A stretch of 44,422 bases of DNA from Lachnospiraceae bacterium (GTDB taxonomy: Bacteria > Bacillota > Clostridia > Lachnospirales > Lachnospiraceae), in contig CAAGKF010000047.1 of the NCBI GenBank assembly GCA_900770345.1, positions 1 through 44,422 on the forward strand, in the 5' to 3' direction. Position numbers and translations under genes: made by a program. Shown one piece after another: positions 40,882 to 44,422 of this stretch (within the stretch, counting starts at the first letter, position 1; the number at the start of each line of letters is the position of its first letter). The notes below the pieces were generated by a model, which did not search any database, was not told the DNA's origin, and worked only from the letters and a program-made list of their open reading frames with translations.

Positions 40882-41178
40882 CTACTCATGCTCTTTATCA
40901 GACGGAAATCCATACCTCATCATTTCATTCCACCTGGCATTTGTATTTTCCATGGATTTCTTTTCCATAATCCGATTCCGATCGCTTAAAATGGCCAGAA
41001 CTTCATCTGCCACATCTTCCAGGCGTAGCTTTTGATAGTGTGACAAATATCCAATCATCCGTTGCGCCGTCCAATCTGTATTCAGATTTCTAGTAACCTC
41101 GTCACAGAAGGGTTCCGGATAGCCTTTCTTAAGCATCAACTGGTAGAGCTCCTTGCTTTTTTCTGATCTTGGCTTCAT
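40882..41178 (-). CDS. Hypothetical small helical protein
   Basis: 98 residues, not recognised. It is predicted all-helical and charged: 'SKELYQLMLKKGYPEPFCDEVTRNLNTDWTAQRMIGYLSHY' then 'RLEDVADEVLAILSDRNRIMEKK'. There is no signal peptide or membrane segment. AAAGGAT lies upstream of the ATG. Confidence 0.55.
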   Translation of the reverse strand: MKPRSEKSKELYQLMLKKGYPEPFCDEVTRNLNTDWTAQRMIGYLSHYQKLRLEDVADEVLAILSDRNRIMEKKSMENTNARWNEMMRYGFPSDKEHE

Positions 41179-41279
41179 TTAGGCCCATCCTTTCCGGAAA
41201 CTTACTGATATCCTTCTTCCGCCAGTCTCTTACTTCAGGCGGTTTCGCCATATTTGTTCCCTGCATAATCATGCAAAAC

Positions 41280-41906
41280 CTAAGGGTTATTTGACATGAT
41301 CCACTCTTTTACTGCACGATAGCAATTTGGTTTCCCTTCAAAAATATTAACATAGCCTCGGTTTTCTGCACGGTCCTTAAAGGCAGGATAAAGAAAACCA
41401 AATTCCGGATTTCCGGGTTCATACTCGCCGGCTAAGGGGCTAATGGTGCATAGAAGGTAAGTATAAACCTCTTCTGACCCTTCCTGCCATGCTTTATCGG
41501 TTCCTTTTACCGGCACATCGTACCGGCCGAAATATAAGAAAATGGCGTAAGGATACCCTGGTTGTATCTTCTCTCCTATCATTTCATAAAGGATATCCAG
41601 GAATGCATCGTTTTTCAGTTCAGACTCCATCATCCCACGAAATAGCTGCCAGATGCTTCCCGGTTTTCTTGCCGTTAATGGAATAGAGTATTCTTTTAGT
41701 TGATCGTTTGTTTTTGACAGCAGGAGCTGCTTGGCCAGGTTCAAATTCTTCGTACGTTCTCCGGCGGAAAGTTTCAAAAAATTTGTGTTAAATGTTCCGT
41801 CCACATAACCCTCTTTATCTAAATAGGCTCCTGCGACTCTTGCAACGGATGTGCGTGCTGCTGTCATCCGCCGGCTCAGTTCCAGCATATCTTCTCGCTT
41901 AATCAT
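41280..41906 (-). CDS. DUF4317-like protein, short form
   Basis: 208 residues. The opening 'REDMLELSRRMTAARTSVARVAGAYLDKEG' and the late segment 'PEFGFLYPAFKDRAENRGYVNIF' recall DUF4317 proteins of Firmicutes, which as I remember are nearly twice this length. It is thus a short variant or a decayed copy. Function unknown. Confidence 0.55.
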   Translation of the reverse strand: MIKREDMLELSRRMTAARTSVARVAGAYLDKEGYVDGTFNTNFLKLSAGERTKNLNLAKQLLLSKTNDQLKEYSIPLTARKPGSIWQLFRGMMESELKNDAFLDILYEMIGEKIQPGYPYAIFLYFGRYDVPVKGTDKAWQEGSEEVYTYLLCTISPLAGEYEPGNPEFGFLYPAFKDRAENRGYVNIFEGKPNCYRAVKEWIMSNNP

Positions 41907-42014
41907 TTTCTAAATTCCTCAATCTTGTCATCTTTCTTTCTCTTATATTGTAAACGAATCCGATCAGATTTTCCATCCTAAAATGTATGGGTTGTAATTG
42001 ATATACGAATTTGG

Positions 42015-42894
42015 ATGCATTTCACTTATATTCGTGAGGCAGATACAGAGGGTGAATTAAAAGCAGCGTTAGCTATCCAGGAAGAATTAAAGAGCTTTGG
42101 CGTGGAGAGCCGACAGGAAGAGTTTGAAATTGATACATGGAAAATTCTTGAGGCAGAGTTTACAGTAACAGAACCGTTTGAGAAGACATATAAAGTTGCC
42201 GGTTATGGTCGTTGTGGCAGCACACCGGAAGGTGGAATTGAAGCTCCGTTTTTATATGCAGAGAATGGTGACGACATTAACCTTTCTTTTGCAAAAGGAA
42301 AGATCATAAAGATGCAATGGAAATCGTAGACAGTGGTGCCTCCCGTGCACGCCTTGTATTGAAATCTCAACTAGGAAAAGCAACATCTCGCAATGTGATC
42401 GCCAGAATCGAGGGTATGGATCTTCCGGAAGAAATACTGACACTTACTGCGCACTATGATACAGTACCGCAGGGACCGGGAGCATACGACAATATGGCTG
42501 CGTGTGCAATTATTTTAGAATTTTGCCGCTATTTCAAGGCACACAATCCGCGCAGGAGTATGGAGTTCGTATGGTTTGGTGCAGAAGAGAAAGGCCTTCT
42601 CGGCAGTCGTAACTACACAACGGTCCATAAAGAGGAATTGAAAAATCACCAGTTCAATATGAACGTAGACCCTGCAGGTCAGCTGGTGGGTGGTACTGTA
42701 ATTGGTGTCACAGGCGATCCTGCGATCTGCATCGCCACGATGTTGTAGATTATATTTCTCCGTGGTCCTTAGAGCGCAGCACTAAACTGCTTGGAAAGAT
42801 TGCAGAAAACCTTGGCAATATTGCGGTTATGCCGTTCCCGAGGGCGATCCCGAAGCAGTTTATGAAAGAACTCGATAAGTATTTCAATCGTTAG
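42015..42894 (+). pseudogene. M28-family aminopeptidase, broken by frameshifts
   Basis: Three pieces in three frames. 42015-42329 resembles the N-terminal part ('GELKAALAIQEELKSFGVES'). 42317-42748 holds the catalytic region ('LTLTAHYDTVPQGPGAYDNMA' with metal His/Asp, and 'FVWFGAEEKGLLGSRNY' with the catalytic Glu-Glu). A third frame, about 42730-42894, encodes 'DYISPWSLERSTKLLGKIA...FPRAIPKQFMKELDKYFNR'. Frameshifts near 42320 and 42735, and apparent internal deletions, make it non-functional. No clear start or ribosome site precedes the first piece. Confidence 0.82.
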
Positions 42895-42921
42895 AATCAA
42901 CACCGGAAGAATATTGAAATT

Positions 42922-42975
42922 AAAAAAGAGCAGATATTTGGCTGACCAGATGGATTCAGCTAAATATCTGCTCTT
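42922..42975 (-). terminator. Terminator of the sdpRI-like pair
   Basis: A 14-bp stem AAGAGCAGATATTT/AAATATCTGCTCTT (42926-42975) with inner GCTGA/TCAGC is followed on the minus strand by a T run. Confidence 0.85.
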
Positions 42976-43023
42976 ATATTTGGAAATAGGAGATTCTGAT
43001 TTCCTGTTTCCATAGAATGCGAT

Positions 43024-43662
43024 TTATTCGTGACCGTTCTTCCTATGGTATAAGTAGGAGTATATCATCGGGATAAATGCAGCAGCCATGACGATGATAA
43101 TACCTAAATGTTCCTGACCGGTAAAAGATAATATGATAAACAATACGCCTGCGATGACCCAGATCGGTCCGGCGAAGCGATGCGTACGATTCCAGTTTTC
43201 TTCACTGCTTAAGGTCCATGGAACTTTGATCCCTATCGTGTAATTTTGCTTGCACTTTGGGAGATAATTTCCGATGACGATAAATAAAAGACCGACCAAA
43301 ATGATACCGATACGATCAACGGATATCGAGAAGCCAAGACCTGCAGAGTAAATGGATACCATACAGAACATGGATACTGCCGGACAGATCCAGTAAACTA
43401 AGGACATGATTTTTTCGGAATGATTGAATGCTTTAGGATCCGATTTTGTAACAAAGAGACAAAGAATGTGCATGCCGAAGAGGAACAACGGAAGGCCTAC
43501 AACTGCAAACAATTTGGAACTCCAGCCATTTGGAACACCATGAAAATCCCAGTGAGTGACCATCTGATCCGGAAAACGGTTCCATAGCAGAAGTCCGACC
43601 AGAATCGGAAGTAAGGTAATAGCAGACGTAATGATCAGTCTATTTTTTGATTGTTTCATCAT
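43024..43662 (-). CDS. SdpI-family membrane immunity-like protein
   Basis: 212 residues with about six membrane helices. The N-terminal DUF1648 segment 'LLLWNRFPDQMVTHWDFHGVPNGWSSK' and the C-terminal SdpI signature 'IVIGNYLPKCKQNYTIGIKVPWTLSSEENWNRTHRFAGPIWVIAG' are clear. In B. subtilis SdpI protects from the SdpC toxin and controls SdpR by binding it at the membrane. No sdpABC toxin genes are nearby, so this is an orphan pair. It overlaps the ArsR-type gene by 23 bases. Confidence 0.9.
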   Translation of the reverse strand: MMKQSKNRLIITSAITLLPILVGLLLWNRFPDQMVTHWDFHGVPNGWSSKLFAVVGLPLFLFGMHILCLFVTKSDPKAFNHSEKIMSLVYWICPAVSMFCMVSIYSAGLGFSISVDRIGIILVGLLFIVIGNYLPKCKQNYTIGIKVPWTLSSEENWNRTHRFAGPIWVIAGVLFIILSFTGQEHLGIIIVMAAAFIPMIYSYLYHRKNGHE

Positions 43663-43930
43663 AATCAGTCTCTCCTTTCAATTCAGAAATCCAGAGCAAG
43701 ATATCTTCCAGGACAGAAGTATTCAGCTCATAAAAGATAAATTTTCCTTCTCGCGTATCCCGTAACAGATTCGCTTCTTTTAGCACGGACAGATGTCGGG
43801 AAATCGAAGCAGCTGTTACGTCAAATCGGGATGCAATATCTCCGGCAGACAAGCGTCCGCTTTTTAGGAGATTTAGAATCTCACGGCGGATGGGATCTGC
43901 CAGAGCCCTCAAGGTGTCTTGTAATGCCAT
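43640..43930 (-). CDS. ArsR-family repressor, SdpR-like
   Basis: 96 residues from ATG 43930 (AAGGAGAGAG upstream). Winged-helix: 'LRALADPIRREILNLLKSGRLSAGDIASRFDVTAASISRHLSVLKEANLLRDTREGKFIFYELN', without the Cys metal site of classical ArsR. Pairing with an SdpI homologue, the overlap and the operator upstream all fit the SdpR autorepressor. Confidence 0.9.
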   Translation of the reverse strand: MALQDTLRALADPIRREILNLLKSGRLSAGDIASRFDVTAASISRHLSVLKEANLLRDTREGKFIFYELNTSVLEDILLWISELKGETDYDETIKK

Positions 43931-43948
43931 GCTCTCTCTCCTTCTTAC

Positions 43949-43975
43949 ATTTAACATTTAACCTAAATATTAAAT
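43949..43975. promoter_or_regulatory. Operator of the sdpRI-like pair
   Basis: ATTTAACATTTA-ACC-TAAATATTAAAT: two 12-base arms with 11 of 12 complementary positions. It lies just after the -10 of the promoter, across the predicted transcript start, so binding would block transcription. Confidence 0.65.
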
Positions 43976-43977
43976 AT

Positions 43978-44007
43978 ATAATATGATATAAGTAAGATGA
44001 AAGTCAA
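43978..44007 (-). promoter_or_regulatory. Promoter of the sdpRI-like pair
   Basis: Minus-strand -35 TTGACT (44002-44007), 18-base spacer, -10 TATTAT (43978-43983). Confidence 0.6.
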
Positions 44008-44041
44008 TACTGATTAGAGAAATAATTCAAACGATCAATAG

Positions 44042-44062
44042 TTACTGTTCAGAGAACAGTAA
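44042..44062. repeat. Perfect inverted repeat near the IS boundary
   Basis: TTACTGTTC-AGA-GAACAGTAA, a 9-bp perfect stem with a three-base loop. It lies outside the presumed IS end and has no T run. Confidence 0.55.
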
Positions 44063-44140
44063 TCGAATTTGAAGTCCATACAAGACAAAAAGAATTAAAG
44101 TGAATCAAAGTGAATTTCCTGATTCATAAATATCTTATAA

Positions 44141-44422
44141 TGGTCCTATGATTTAAGACAAAATTTTAAATAGTTTTTCGTTAAGTCACGCATACTAATT
44201 TTAAAGGAGAGTGACAATATGCGAAAAACTTATTCGCCTGAATTTAAGGCAAAACTTGTTATGGAAGTCTTTAGAGGAGAACGTTTGCTCAATGAAATTG
44301 CATCAGAAAATAACGTTCATCCTAATATGCTTACTCGCTGGAAAACAGAAGCTTCCAATAATTTACATGTGCTTTTTGAAAATGAAAATGCTAAAATGCG
44401 GAAGCAGGCTAAGCAGTATGAA
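44141..44422 (+). mobile_element. IS3-family insertion sequence, left part only
   Basis: The element runs off the window. The transposase orfA starts at 44219. The presumed left end is near 44141, where TGGTCCTATGATTTAAGACA begins with TG as IS3-family ends do. The exact boundary needs the right end, which is not present. Confidence 0.5.
44219..44422 (+). CDS. IS3-family transposase OrfA, N-terminal part
   Basis: 68 codons are visible: 'MRKTYSPEFKAKLVMEVFRG' then 'LLNEIASENNVHPNMLTRWK', the helix-turn-helix of IS3 OrfA proteins, followed by a charged stretch that should lead into the leucine zipper. AAAGGAGAG precedes the ATG. It is cut off by the window end, so intactness is unknown. Confidence 0.85.
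   Translation, partial: MRKTYSPEFKAKLVMEVFRGERLLNEIASENNVHPNMLTRWKTEASNNLHVLFENENAKMRKQAKQYE

Noticed and set aside
41129..41251. 40-codon minus-strand frame beginning MAKPPEVRDWRKKD
   Set aside because: The peptide looks protein-like, but the ribosome site is weak and it overlaps the 98-residue gene in another frame. Possibly a decayed gene start.
1..44422. CRISPR arrays, rRNA and tRNA genes
   Set aside because: No regularly spaced repeats, rRNA-like segments or cloverleaf sequences were seen on either strand.

Overview
The window reads as a chromosomal segment of a gut-type Clostridium relative, most likely a Lachnospiraceae member. The reasons are a clostridial-order rnfCDGEAB operon, a SleB-type spore/cell-wall hydrolase, a YlmC/YmxH-type PRC-barrel protein, ECF-based queuosine salvage as described from Clostridioides difficile, strong AGGAGG ribosome sites, many Firmicute-type TTGACA/TATAAT promoters, and a GC content near 50% in the core that falls visibly in the last 5 kb. 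Species cannot be fixed from sequence reading alone. Most genes are on the minus strand.

Layout. 1-2.6 kb: start of an ABC ATPase with its GntR regulator, then a solitary OLD-family ATPase/TOPRIM nuclease. 2.8-3.9 kb: SleB-like hydrolase. 4.3-9.4 kb: Rnf ferredoxin:NAD+ oxidoreductase operon. 9.6-13.9 kb: heterodimeric ABC exporter plus an Fe-S-type flavoprotein. 13.9-19.6 kb: SNF2/SWIM helicase, argS and efp. 19.7-23.1 kb: shikimate genes aroK, aroE and (opposite strand) aroD, with yqeG and nrdR. 23.1-25.2 kb: a non-coding stretch with several hairpins, a YmxH-type protein and two small membrane proteins. 25.2-28.4 kb: metNIQ methionine importer with its leader. 28.4-34.8 kb: dipeptidase, YqeY, release factor 3, coaBC, coaX and a NUDIX hydrolase. 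34.9-36.5 kb: a small membrane protein, an HPr-like protein without the catalytic His, and an SGNH hydrolase. 36.5-39.1 kb: queuosine salvage operon queK-ECF S component-queL behind a preQ1-I riboswitch. 39.2-44.4 kb: AT-richer, decaying accessory region with MazEF, a truncated SRAP remnant, small orphan genes, a broken M28 peptidase, an sdpRI-type immunity pair and the start of an IS3-family element.

The most notable regulatory find is upstream of metNIQ. A strong promoter is followed by a 29-codon reading frame with a perfect Shine-Dalgarno. It holds nine Met codons, eight of them clustered in codons 7-20, followed by two Cys codons. A Rho-independent terminator and mutually exclusive pairings come next, and then the importer genes. 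This looks like classical ribosome-mediated transcription attenuation that senses methionyl-tRNA, in a group where methionine genes are normally controlled by S-box or T-box RNAs; I see neither here.

A second coherent system is the queuosine salvage operon. The preQ1-I aptamer begins only a few bases after the predicted transcript start. A terminator and a competing antiterminator lie between it and queK. The three enzymes or transporters together would import queuosine/queuine, release queuine and convert it to preQ1, which is the ligand of the riboswitch.

All calls are by eye. Family names rest on motifs I can see in the translations, and RNA structures were paired by hand without energy calculation.
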